This document shows positions 1 through 7,898 of a stretch of DNA of 64,000 nt, in pieces. Positions within the stretch are counted from its first letter, which is position 1, and each line of letters opens with the position of its first letter. Made by a program: the position numbers and the translations under genes. The stretch is from positions 1 through 64,000 of the forward strand of contig JAGAJK010000095.1 in NCBI GenBank assembly GCA_017626145.1, read 5' to 3'. This DNA is from Clostridia bacterium. GTDB lineage: Bacteria > Bacillota > Clostridia > RGIG6154. Under the pieces are notes generated by a model, which saw only the letters and a list, made by a program, of their open reading frames with translations, was not told the origin of the DNA and ran no database searches.

Positions 1-2
1 CA

Positions 3-107
3 GAAAAAATGCTGGATTGTGCATATGGATATCAGATGTCGGATGCCGATTTTTACTTATTTCATCTGGTACATCTGCAGAAACATTTTGGCGGAAGCGG
101 TATCTAA
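3..107 (+). pseudogene. C-terminal remnant of a nucleotidyltransferase-like protein
   Basis: An open frame enters from the left edge and stops at 105-107. The visible end carries a His-rich pattern (FHLVHLQKHFGGSGI) resembling the NTP_transf_5 nucleotidyltransferase family. In that family, as I recall it, the chain continues well past this motif. Here it stops directly after GSGI and no other frame resumes it, so the gene looks truncated, though a short variant cannot be excluded because the 5' part lies outside the window. Confidence 0.35.
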
Positions 108-218
108 AACTTCAAATTCATTGTTTGTGTAAATTAATTACTTAACGAGAACCTTTGCTGGTTGCTATATAATTTTCAAAGTCCAATGTGTGCTGCCCTT
201 TTGGGCGACAACTCGTAT

Positions 219-247
219 ATTCTACCACAATACAAATACTTTGTCAA
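219..247 (-). promoter_or_regulatory. Leftward promoter followed by an rRNA-leader-like stretch
   Basis: On the minus strand TTGACA (242-247) and TAGAAT (219-224) are separated by 17 nt. The predicted transcript runs left through a sequence containing TTTGAAAATTATATAG, which resembles spacers near clostridial rRNA genes, but no rRNA follows inside the window. Apart from this and the promoter at 291, I see nothing in 108-386. Confidence 0.4.
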
Positions 248-290
248 TACCTTTTTTGAAATTTTTTTAAAATTTTTCACAGATTAGGTA

Positions 291-319
291 TTGAATTTTG
301 TCAGGTTTTGTAGTATCAT
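291..319 (+). promoter_or_regulatory. Promoter of the dehydratase-activase operon
   Basis: TTGAAT (291-296) and TATCAT (314-319) are separated by 17 nt, about 65 nt upstream of the first start codon. It is a moderate sigma-A-type match. Confidence 0.45.
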
Positions 320-386
320 TAGATACGGACGCTATTAAATATGTAGAAACTCATACCAAAACTTTATATTTTTCAGGACGGATACC

Positions 387-3332
387 ATGATAAAGCTTAA
401 TTTTGACAAAACTAAACATACTGCTGTTGGAATAGATATTGGTTCAACAACTGTTAAGATTGCCGTAATTAAAGACGGTAGTCTTGTTTTTGAATGCTAT
501 GAAAGACATCATTCACAGGTGCGCCAGAAGACACTTGAGATTTTAAAAAGCCTTGAAGAGCTTTTAAAAGATGACTCTTTGGCGGTTACCATATCAGGTT
601 CTGCCGGCCTTGGCCTTGCAAATGCTGCCCATATTGACTTTATTCAGGAGGTTTACGCTACAGGAAAAACCGTTAAATACTTTGCACCTGATACTGACGT
701 AACCATTGAGCTTGGCGGAGAAGATGCAAAGGTTATATTCTTCCGCGGCATTCCCGATTCAAGGATGAACGGAACCTGTGCAGGCGGAACAGGAGCTTTT
801 ATTGACCAGGTTGCATCATTGTTAAATGTAGATAATGAAACTCTTGACAAGCTAAGTTTAAACCACACAAAAATTTATCCCATTGCATCACGTTGCGGCG
901 TTTTTGCAAAGACAGATATTCAGCCACTTATAAATCAGGGTGCAAAAAAAGAAGACCTGGCGGCAAGCGTATATCAGGCTGTTGTTAATCAGACCATTTC
1001 AGGACTGGTACAGGGATATGAAATCAAAGGTAAGGTTATGTTCCTCGGCGGACCTTTATATCATTGTCTGGGTCTGCGTGAGCGTTTTACAGAAACACTT
1101 AATTTATCAGAGGAAAATGCACTTTTCCCCGAATACGGACTTGTTGCCGTTGCCCTGGGTTGTGCCCTTAACTCATTAAAATCAAGAAACTTACGTTCGT
1201 ACAATGACCTTATAAGCGGAATTGAAGCTTCTCTTTCAAGTGCAAGTGAGGTAAAGCAGTTACCCGCTCTTTTCGAAAGCGAAGATGAATATGAAAGCTT
1301 TTGTCGGAGACATAAAATTGCTGACGTTAAACGTATTGACCCGAAGGATTACGAGGGTGTTGCTTATCTCGGTATTGACTGCGGAAGCACTACAACAAAA
1401 ATAGTTCTTATTACCGAAGAAAACGAGATGCTTTACAGCTATTACGGCTCTAACAAGGGTAACCCTGTTGAAATTATAAAGAATGAGCTTGAGAAAATTT
1501 ACAATCTGTGCGGTGATAAAATAAAAATCAAATCAGGAGCTGTTACCGGGTACGGTGAGGAGCTCATTAAATGTGCTTTTAAGCTTGAAGGCGGTATTGT
1601 TGAAACAATGGCACACTTTTATGCCGCACGTCATTTCAATCCTGAGGTTGATTTTATTTTAGATATTGGCGGTCAGGATATAAAGTGCTTTAAAATAAGA
1701 AATAATGCCATTGATAACATAATGCTTAACGAAGCCTGTTCTTCAGGGTGCGGTTCTTTTATTGAAACCTTTGCCCATCTTGCAGGCTACGATGTTAAGG
1801 ACTTTGCCCGTCTTGCAGTTAAGGCGGATGCACCTGTGGATTTAGGCTCAAGATGTACTGTGTTTATGAACTCATCCGTTAAGCAGGCTCAGAAAGACGG
1901 TATTTCAGTTGAAAATATCTCAGCAGGTCTTTCAATAAGTGTTGTTAAAAATGCACTTTACAAGGTTATCCGTGCAGGCAAGGCAACAGAATTGGGACAG
2001 AATATTGTTGTTCAGGGCGGTACCTTTTTAAACGATTCCGTTTTAAGAAGCTTTGAAAAAGAGCTTGGCAGAACTGTTACCAGACCCTCCATTGCAGGTT
2101 TAATGGGTGCTTTCGGTGCAGCCTTGTATGCTCACAGAATCGCAAATGAAAGCTCCTGCGTTATATCATATGATGAGCTTAAAGAATTTTCCCACTCCGT
2201 TAAGGCGATAAACTGTAACGGATGTGAAAATCATTGTAATCTTACCATAAACACATTCAAAGACGGACAAAAATATATTTCGGGTAATAAGTGTGAAAAG
2301 GGTGCCTTTTCGGAAAACAAGTATAAAAACCTCCCCAACCTTTACGAATTCAAAAGAAGTCTTTTTGATTCGCTAAAGAGCGAAGACGGCACAAAAGGTA
2401 CTATTGGTCTGCCGAGAGCGTTGGGAATGTATGAGCTTGCGCCTTTGTGGCACGGAATTTTCACCGAGCTTGGTTATAAGGTAATTTTCTCAGACTTTTC
2501 TACTTATCAGACATATACAAAGGGTCAGCACACCATTCCTTCCGATACTGTTTGCTATCCTGCCAAGCTGATGCACGGTCATATTATGGAACTGATAGAA
2601 AAGGGTGCTGATACAATTTTCTATCCCAGCCTTACTTACAACATGGATGAAAATACCGGCGATAACTGCTACAACTGTCCGGTTGTTGCATATTATTCCG
2701 AGCTGCTTTATGCGAATATGAAGGACCTTAAAAAGGTAAATTTCCTGTTCCCGTACATCAACATAAACAACAAAAAGGAATTTGCTTCAAAGCTTTCTGA
2801 GGTGTTCAATATTCCACGAAACAAGACAAGAAAAGCCGTGGAAAAAGGTTATAAGGCTTACAACGAATGGATGGATAAAATCCGCAAGGAAGGCAAAAAG
2901 GCTATTGAATTTGCAAAAGATAACAATATGACTGCTTTGATTCTTGCAGGCAGACCTTATCATATTGACCCGGAAATCTGCCATCTTATAGATAAGCTTG
3001 CAAACTCACTTGGTTTTGTTGTTCTTAGTGAGGACTCGGTTTCGCAAACAAACAAAAAAGCAGCGGTTAACGTTCTTAATCAATGGACTTATCACAGCAG
3101 AATGTACAATGCTGCTGAATTCACAGCCGAAAACAGCTTTGTTCAGCTTGTACAGTTAGTTTCGTTCGGGTGCGGAATTGATGCTATCACTACCGATGAA
3201 ATTAAGTCAATTATCGAAAAGAGCGGAAAAATTTATACTCAGCTCAAAATTGACGAAATCAGCAATCTGGGTGCTGTTAAAATCAGGCTCAGAAGTCTTA
3301 TTGCGGCTCTAAGCGAAAGGAGTGCATTATAA
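387..3332 (+). CDS. Double-domain acyl-CoA dehydratase activase (BcrAD/BadFG ATPase plus DUF2229)
   Basis: This 981-residue protein belongs to the family activating 2-hydroxyacyl-CoA dehydratases: ATP-driven single-electron donors of the ASKHA fold. Two ATPase domains are visible, starting with GIDIGSTTVKIAV near residue 15 and GIDCGSTTTKIVLI near 330. Each has the paired cysteines that in HgdC hold a [4Fe-4S] cluster between subunits (GTCAGGTGAF and SRCGVF; EACSSGCGSF and SRCTVF). Residues from about 640 form a DUF2229-type region. HgdC is a homodimer, so this fusion may form the cluster site within one chain. The next gene encodes a dehydratase-component-like partner. The physiological substrate is not known from sequence. 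Confidence 0.85.
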   Translation: MIKLNFDKTKHTAVGIDIGSTTVKIAVIKDGSLVFECYERHHSQVRQKTLEILKSLEELLKDDSLAVTISGSAGLGLANAAHIDFIQEVYATGKTVKYFAPDTDVTIELGGEDAKVIFFRGIPDSRMNGTCAGGTGAFIDQVASLLNVDNETLDKLSLNHTKIYPIASRCGVFAKTDIQPLINQGAKKEDLAASVYQAVVNQTISGLVQGYEIKGKVMFLGGPLYHCLGLRERFTETLNLSEENALFPEYGLVAVALGCALNSLKSRNLRSYNDLISGIEASLSSASEVKQLPALFESEDEYESFCRRHKIADVKRIDPKDYEGVAYLGIDCGSTTTKIVLITEENEMLYSYYGSNKGNPVEIIKNELEKIYNLCGDKIKIKSGAVTGYGEELIKCAFKLEGGIVETMAHFYAARHFNPEVDFILDIGGQDIKCFKIRNNAIDNIMLNEACSSGCGSFIETFAHLAGYDVKDFARLAVKADAPVDLGSRCTVFMNSSVKQAQKDGISVENISAGLSISVVKNALYKVIRAGKATELGQNIVVQGGTFLNDSVLRSFEKELGRTVTRPSIAGLMGAFGAALYAHRIANESSCVISYDELKEFSHSVKAINCNGCENHCNLTINTFKDGQKYISGNKCEKGAFSENKYKNLPNLYEFKRSLFDSLKSEDGTKGTIGLPRALGMYELAPLWHGIFTELGYKVIFSDFSTYQTYTKGQHTIPSDTVCYPAKLMHGHIMELIEKGADTIFYPSLTYNMDENTGDNCYNCPVVAYYSELLYANMKDLKKVNFLFPYININNKKEFASKLSEVFNIPRNKTRKAVEKGYKAYNEWMDKIRKEGKKAIEFAKDNNMTALILAGRPYHIDPEICHLIDKLANSLGFVVLSEDSVSQTNKKAAVNVLNQWTYHSRMYNAAEFTAENSFVQLVQLVSFGCGIDAITTDEIKSIIEKSGKIYTQLKIDEISNLGAVKIRLRSLIAALSERSAL

Positions 3333-3358
3333 TAGAATACACTAAATTTACAGACGAA

Positions 3359-4558
3359 ATGAAAAAGGATTATACAATTCTTGTTCCTACAATGCTTCCT
3401 ATGCATTTTGAAATTTTAATATCGGTTTTCAGAAAAAGCGGCTACAACTGCAAGCTTCTTAAAAATGAAGGCGATGAAGTTAAGGAATATGGGCTTAAAT
3501 ATGTACATAACGATACCTGTTACCCTGCTCAGGTTGTTATAGGTCAGCTTATAGATGCTATTGAAAACGGCGGTTACGATAAAAACAAAATCGCTCTTAT
3601 GATAACACAGACAGGTGGCGGATGCAGAGCCTCAAATTACATTTCACTTTTAAGAAAGGCTTTGTTCAACGCTGGTTACAGCCACATTCCCGTAATTTCC
3701 CTTAATTTTGCCGGTCTTGACGACTCATCGGTAAAATTTGATGTTCCCATGGTTTTAAAAGCTGTTCCCTCCATTATGATAGGTGATTTACTTATGCACC
3801 TGAGAAACCAATGTGCTCCTTACGAGCAAAATGGAGAAAGTGAAAAGCTTTGCCGGAAATATATTGACAAAGCTTCGGAAATTCTTACGCAAAACGGATT
3901 GCAGAACAAAAAAATCCAAAAGCTTTACAAAGAAATCATACAGGATTTCAGCAAAATAAAACGTGACGGCAAAGAAAAGACGAGGGTTGGAATTGTCGGG
4001 GAAATTTTTGTTAAATTTTCTCCTCTCGGCAACAATGATCTGGAAAGCTTCCTCGCCTCTCAGGGGGCTGAGGTTTATATGGGCGGACTGATGGATTTCG
4101 TGCTTTACTGCGTTTACAATTCAATTGCAGATGCAAAGCTTTACGGAATGAGAAAGACGAAAGCCCGTCTTTATAAAATCGTTTACAACTACCTTTTGAA
4201 AAAGCAAAGAGCCATAATAAAGCTCATTGAAGAAAACAGTGATTTTGTTCCGCCGGCATATTTTGACGAAACGAGAAAGCTTGCAGACGGATATATCAGC
4301 ATTGGAATGAAAATGGGCGAAGGTTGGCTTCTTACCTGCGAAATGCTTGAATTAATCCACAGCGGTGTTAAAAATATAGTATGCGCACAGCCTTTCGGAT
4401 GTCTTCCTAACCACATTGCAGGAAAGGGTATGATGAAGGTTTTAAAGGAAAATTTCAATGATGTAAATATAGTTGCTATAGACTATGATGCAAGTGCATC
4501 GAGAGTTAATCAGGAAAACAGAATCAAGCTTATGCTTGCAAATTCAAACGAAGATTAA
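3359..4558 (+). CDS. 2-hydroxyacyl-CoA dehydratase component-like protein (COG3581 type)
   Basis: The protein of about 400 residues follows the activase and resembles the HgdB/DUF2229-related proteins that accompany fused activases in Clostridia. Cysteines in the N-terminal half (NDTCYPAQ, GGGCRASNY) and near the C-terminus (CAQPFGCLPNH) could ligate an iron-sulfur cluster. The given ATG at 3359 has no ribosome binding site. An AAAGGAG at 3316-3322 sits just before in-frame ATT (3326) and ATA (3329) codons overlapping the upstream stop, so translation may begin there, adding about 11 residues. Its function is probably radical or reductive acyl-CoA chemistry, unassigned. Confidence 0.75.
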   Translation: MKKDYTILVPTMLPMHFEILISVFRKSGYNCKLLKNEGDEVKEYGLKYVHNDTCYPAQVVIGQLIDAIENGGYDKNKIALMITQTGGGCRASNYISLLRKALFNAGYSHIPVISLNFAGLDDSSVKFDVPMVLKAVPSIMIGDLLMHLRNQCAPYEQNGESEKLCRKYIDKASEILTQNGLQNKKIQKLYKEIIQDFSKIKRDGKEKTRVGIVGEIFVKFSPLGNNDLESFLASQGAEVYMGGLMDFVLYCVYNSIADAKLYGMRKTKARLYKIVYNYLLKKQRAIIKLIEENSDFVPPAYFDETRKLADGYISIGMKMGEGWLLTCEMLELIHSGVKNIVCAQPFGCLPNHIAGKGMMKVLKENFNDVNIVAIDYDASASRVNQENRIKLMLANSNED

Positions 4559-4563
4559 AATAA

Positions 4564-4601
4564 AAATTTGCGGAGTGTCCTTTAGAACACTCCGCAAATT
4601 T
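4564..4601. terminator. Bidirectional intrinsic terminator
   Basis: A perfect 15-bp stem (4564-4578 with 4587-4601) with an 8-nt loop lies between converging genes. T-rich sequence follows on the plus side and a T-rich stretch on the minus side. Confidence 0.75.
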
Positions 4602-4611
4602 CTGCTGTTTT

Positions 4612-5631
4612 TTATTGCTGTGCAGCCTGAATAGGTGTTACACCTGTTGAAAGAGCTTCAACAGCACTTTTATTCCATTCAACCTTTGCTTTGCTTTCTG
4701 CATCTGTCATAAACTGTGTAAATTTCATATTTGAAACAACACCCTTGATTGTTGCTTTATACTGTTCGAAATCATCATCGGTAAGTTCGAGTCTCTTTAT
4801 AATGTGGTGACCAAAGTTACTTGTGATAACACCTGATACTTCACCCGGTTTAAGCGCTGCCGCTCCTGCTTCAAATGGTTCTACCATAGCAAGACCTGCC
4901 TGCTGAACTGTAGCAACTACAATTTCATCCGTAATTAATGATGTATTTGCAAATACATATCCTCCGGGCATACTCTCTGCACCGGGATCTTCATTAAGAT
5001 TTGCAAAGCTGTCAAAATCAGCACCGTCTTTTATAAGCTTTGCTGTTTCTTCTGCTTTTGCAAGCTTTGCTTTTGCTGTTTCGTCATCAACAGGAGTCTG
5101 TCCATCCTCTGATACTGTTGAGAAAAGAATGTGCTGTGCTTTAAGACAGTATTTGTCAAAGAATTCTCTTGCTTCTTCATCAGTAGCATCCTTAACAACG
5201 CCAAGCTCTATAATCTTATCAACTGCTGACTGAGTAATTAATGCTTCCTTGTAAAGTGAAGTATACTGGTCAAGAGTTACACCAGCTTCCATAACAGCCT
5301 GCTCCAATGCTTCTTTTGAACCCATCTGAGTTGTCTGAGATTCTATAAATGAATCTATCTGAGCCTGCATATCATCGTTAAATTCAACACCGTTTTCTGC
5401 CGCAAGGTTTAACAATACCTTGTTCTGAACAATAGCATCCTGAACTTCCTGAGCACCCATACCCTGCTTAAGATAGAAAATCATTTCATACGCATGTATG
5501 TCCTGACCATCTACACTACCGATTACCATGTTTGTATCCTTTAAAATATCATCCATAGTCACTTTTCCGCAACCTGTAAGCATACCCATTGCAAGTACGC
5601 ATACCAATATTGCACTAATTATTTTTTTCAC
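4612..5631 (-). CDS. PrsA-like parvulin peptidyl-prolyl isomerase lipoprotein
   Basis: A secreted foldase of 339 residues. It begins with a lipoprotein signal (hydrophobic stretch ending in LTGC, lipidated Cys near residue 21). A SurA-type N-terminal chaperone region follows, then a parvulin rotamase domain from about residue 165 to 285 (KAQHILFS, GGYVF, GHHIIK motifs). It would sit on the outer face of the membrane and assist folding of exported proteins. The start is GTG at 5631, supported by AAAAAAGGAG 9 nt upstream. It is monocistronic, with a converging terminator at its 3' end. The homologous rotamase at 30.5 kb is not a lipoprotein. Confidence 0.85.
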   Translation of the reverse strand: MKKIISAILVCVLAMGMLTGCGKVTMDDILKDTNMVIGSVDGQDIHAYEMIFYLKQGMGAQEVQDAIVQNKVLLNLAAENGVEFNDDMQAQIDSFIESQTTQMGSKEALEQAVMEAGVTLDQYTSLYKEALITQSAVDKIIELGVVKDATDEEAREFFDKYCLKAQHILFSTVSEDGQTPVDDETAKAKLAKAEETAKLIKDGADFDSFANLNEDPGAESMPGGYVFANTSLITDEIVVATVQQAGLAMVEPFEAGAAALKPGEVSGVITSNFGHHIIKRLELTDDDFEQYKATIKGVVSNMKFTQFMTDAESKAKVEWNKSAVEALSTGVTPIQAAQQ

Positions 5632-5696
5632 TTCTGTACACTCCTTTTTTATTTTTACTATATAATTATAAACGCAATTTATATTTTAGTCAACAG

Positions 5697-6128
5697 TTAT
5701 TTAATAATAAATTGTGTAAGTTTTGCGACAAATTCATTAAAATGCCTGAAAGGTGTATTAATTTTTTTACCGATAGCTATAATCACACTTAGTCCAATCC
5801 AGTAAATTGCACCGTACAGAACCATATATTTGATAAGTGAGCCGATATCGATTGGCAACTGGAAAATAGTCATATAGCTGATTGATGCGAGCATAAACCA
5901 GATTATTCCGTGAAGTAAAGCGGTAACTGCAATTTTTGAATTAAAATGATAGATGAAACTGCACATCCACCCGATAAACAATGTAATAAGCAGAAACGTA
6001 ACCATTTTACGGTCATACTGTGTATTCTGTGCCGCACTTATACAAAGATATATAACGCTTACAAAACCAAAGCTGAAAAAGGTGCCTGTAATACAATTAA
6101 CCAACCATAATATAATTTTTTTATTCAC
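5697..6128 (-). CDS. Small four-helix membrane protein, DUF3021-like
   Basis: A 143-residue protein with four predicted membrane segments (about 8-30, 43-60, 66-88 and 100-122) separated by short loops. Size and topology recall DUF3021 proteins, which often lie beside LytTR regulators, but no such regulator is adjacent and I cannot confirm the family. It is divergent from rfbC across a 108-bp gap and ends 65 nt from the parvulin gene. Function unknown. Confidence 0.6.
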   Translation of the reverse strand: MNKKIILWLVNCITGTFFSFGFVSVIYLCISAAQNTQYDRKMVTFLLITLFIGWMCSFIYHFNSKIAVTALLHGIIWFMLASISYMTIFQLPIDIGSLIKYMVLYGAIYWIGLSVIIAIGKKINTPFRHFNEFVAKLTQFIIK

Positions 6129-6201
6129 AAGAAAGCTCTCCCATATATGAAAATTTATCGTCTTTAAGTATATCAGTATTTTTAAATAATGTCAAATAGA
6201 A

Positions 6202-6230
6202 TTGATTTTAGACTTCTTTTATGTTATAAT
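6202..6230 (+). promoter_or_regulatory. Promoter abutting the rfbC start codon
   Basis: TTGATT (6202-6207), 17 nt, perfect TATAAT (6225-6230). Only six bases separate the -10 box from the ATG at 6237, so transcription should begin at or next to the start codon. Confidence 0.7.
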
Positions 6231-6236
6231 TAATTT

Positions 6237-6797
6237 ATGGATAAATTTATTTTTACTGAAACAGACATAGACGGTGTTATTATTGTTCAGCCACACATTT
6301 TTGAAGACAACCGCGGTTACTTTTATGAAACCTATAACAAGCAGAATTTCGAAATGGGAGGAATAACCGATGTTTTTGTTCAGGATAATGAATCAGTATC
6401 GTCCAAAGGCGTTTTAAGAGGACTTCATTATCAGGAAAAGCATCCGCAAAGCAAGCTTGTAAGAGTAACCGAAGGTAAGGTTTTTGATGTGGCGGTTGAT
6501 ATACGCTTCGGCAGTCCTACCTTTGGGAAATGGGTAGGTGTTGTTCTGTCGGATGAAAACAAAAAACAGTTATATATACCAAAGGGACTGGCACACGGCT
6601 TTCTTGTGCTTAGCGAAAAAGCAAAATTCAACTATAAATGCGGCGACTTTTATTATGCAGATGACCAGAGGGGTATTATGTATAATGACAAGGATATTAA
6701 TATTAACTGGGAGGATTACTGTGAGGGTGAATTTATTTTAAGTCAGAAAGATACACAAAACCCCACCTTCAAACAGTATATTGAAAATGGCAGATAA
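6237..6797 (+). CDS. rfbC: dTDP-4-dehydrorhamnose 3,5-epimerase
   Basis: A cupin-fold epimerase acting in dTDP-L-rhamnose synthesis, 186 residues, the usual length. Visible family motifs are FEDNRGYF near residue 25, RGLHYQ (catalytic His, near 62), and the LYIPKGLAHGFLVL strand near 115. No rfbA, rfbB or rfbD lies nearby, so the other steps are encoded elsewhere. The start is fixed by family alignment, yet there is no Shine-Dalgarno sequence and the promoter lies immediately upstream, implying a leaderless mRNA. The 3' end overlaps the next gene by 11 nt. Confidence 0.9.
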   Translation: MDKFIFTETDIDGVIIVQPHIFEDNRGYFYETYNKQNFEMGGITDVFVQDNESVSSKGVLRGLHYQEKHPQSKLVRVTEGKVFDVAVDIRFGSPTFGKWVGVVLSDENKKQLYIPKGLAHGFLVLSEKAKFNYKCGDFYYADDQRGIMYNDKDININWEDYCEGEFILSQKDTQNPTFKQYIENGR

Positions 6798-7266
6798 GCT
6801 TAAAACCAACGCAATGCGTATTCTGGACAAGGAAAAAATAGCATACAAAACTCATTCTTACAATCACGATGACGGACTAATTGACGGAATATCAATTGCC
6901 GACAAAATGAAGCTGCCCTATGAAAAGGTTTTTAAAACTCTTGTAACAATCGGTCACAGCAAAAATTATTTCGTTTTTGTAATTCCGGTAAATAAAGAGC
7001 TCAACCTTAAGGCGGCGGCTAAATCGGTAGGCGAAAAAAGTGTTGAAATGATTGCAGTTAAGGACATTAATAAGGTAACAGGGTACATCCGTGGCGGTTG
7101 TTCACCTATAGGAATGAAAAAACAGTTTTCTACCGTTATCGACAGCTCCTGTACCAATCAGGAAACGATTATATTCAGCGCAGGGAAAATAGGCCATCAG
7201 ATTGAAATGAAGCCTCTTGAGCTTCTAACTCTTATAAATGGCAAAACCGACGATATTATTTTTTAA
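6787..7266 (+). CDS. ybaK: YbaK/EbsC-type Cys-tRNA(Pro) deacylase
   Basis: A trans-editing enzyme that hydrolyses Cys-tRNA(Pro) mischarged by prolyl-tRNA synthetase, cytoplasmic, about 159 residues. The family pattern is clear: YEKVFKTLV carries the catalytic Lys, followed by the strand-rich YbaK core and the Gly-rich GGCSPIGMKK segment. I chose ATG 6787; an alternative TTG lies two codons upstream at 6781. Neither has an obvious ribosome binding site, so translation is probably coupled to rfbC, with which it overlaps. Confidence 0.88.
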   Translation: MADKLKTNAMRILDKEKIAYKTHSYNHDDGLIDGISIADKMKLPYEKVFKTLVTIGHSKNYFVFVIPVNKELNLKAAAKSVGEKSVEMIAVKDINKVTGYIRGGCSPIGMKKQFSTVIDSSCTNQETIIFSAGKIGHQIEMKPLELLTLINGKTDDIIF

Positions 7267-7282
7267 GTGAGGTGTATCCAAA

Positions 7283-7846
7283 ATGGACAAAATTTCAAAG
7301 CTTATTTATACCGTAAAAAACAATCCTGTTTATTTATCGGCATTTTTTATTGCTTTCGGTCTTATTCTTTTGCTGTTCCCGGGTGCTACGCTTGATATTT
7401 TATGTGCTGTTTTCGGAATCATTATTACCATAAAGGGTATTTTAAACATTGTAGAATACTCAAGAGCAAAAACACAGAATCAGTCAAAATTGATTTTCGG
7501 AATTATCGAGATTATTGCAGGTCTGAATTTTGTAATGATTTCTTACCTTATAGTTTCATTTATTTCCTCTGTTTTTGGTATATACGTTATGTACAATGGT
7601 TCAAAACAGTTTCAAAAAGCTATGGAAAGTAAAAAATACAACGACAAAAACTGGGTATGGATGGCAGTTTTAAGTGTCATTACAATAATTTTCGGATTTG
7701 TTATGATATTTATAAAAATGTTTTTGCCAACCCTTATTATTAAAATTATAGGTCTTTGCCTTATTTATAACGGAATTACAAATTTTATCATTGCAAGCCA
7801 TATGAAAAAAGAGCAGGACAGTCTTATCGACGATGACGAAATCTGA
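7283..7846 (+). CDS. HdeD/DUF308-family membrane protein
   Basis: A 187-residue integral membrane protein with about six hydrophobic helices in the HdeD/DUF308 arrangement of repeated helix pairs (for example residues 15-35, 36-55, 68-85, 87-105, 125-145, 150-170). The tail is acidic (SLIDDDEI). Family members are linked to acid or envelope stress in some bacteria, but no role can be assigned here. It lies 16 nt after ybaK, probably in the same transcript, and ends before a strong bidirectional terminator. Confidence 0.75.
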   Translation: MDKISKLIYTVKNNPVYLSAFFIAFGLILLLFPGATLDILCAVFGIIITIKGILNIVEYSRAKTQNQSKLIFGIIEIIAGLNFVMISYLIVSFISSVFGIYVMYNGSKQFQKAMESKKYNDKNWVWMAVLSVITIIFGFVMIFIKMFLPTLIIKIIGLCLIYNGITNFIIASHMKKEQDSLIDDDEI

Positions 7847-7864
7847 TAACTGATCAAAGAAATT

Positions 7865-7897
7865 AAAAAAGAGATGTGAACGCCACATCTCTTTTTT
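7865..7897. terminator. Bidirectional terminator between the HdeD-like gene and hisS
   Basis: GAGATGTG (7871-7878) pairs with CACATCTC (7884-7891), flanked by A6 on the left and T6 on the right, so it works in both directions. Confidence 0.85.
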
Positions 7898-7898
7898 G

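Noticed and set aside
193-206. GCCC-TTTT-GGGC as a terminator
   Set aside because: Only a four-base-pair stem and no T-run on either side.
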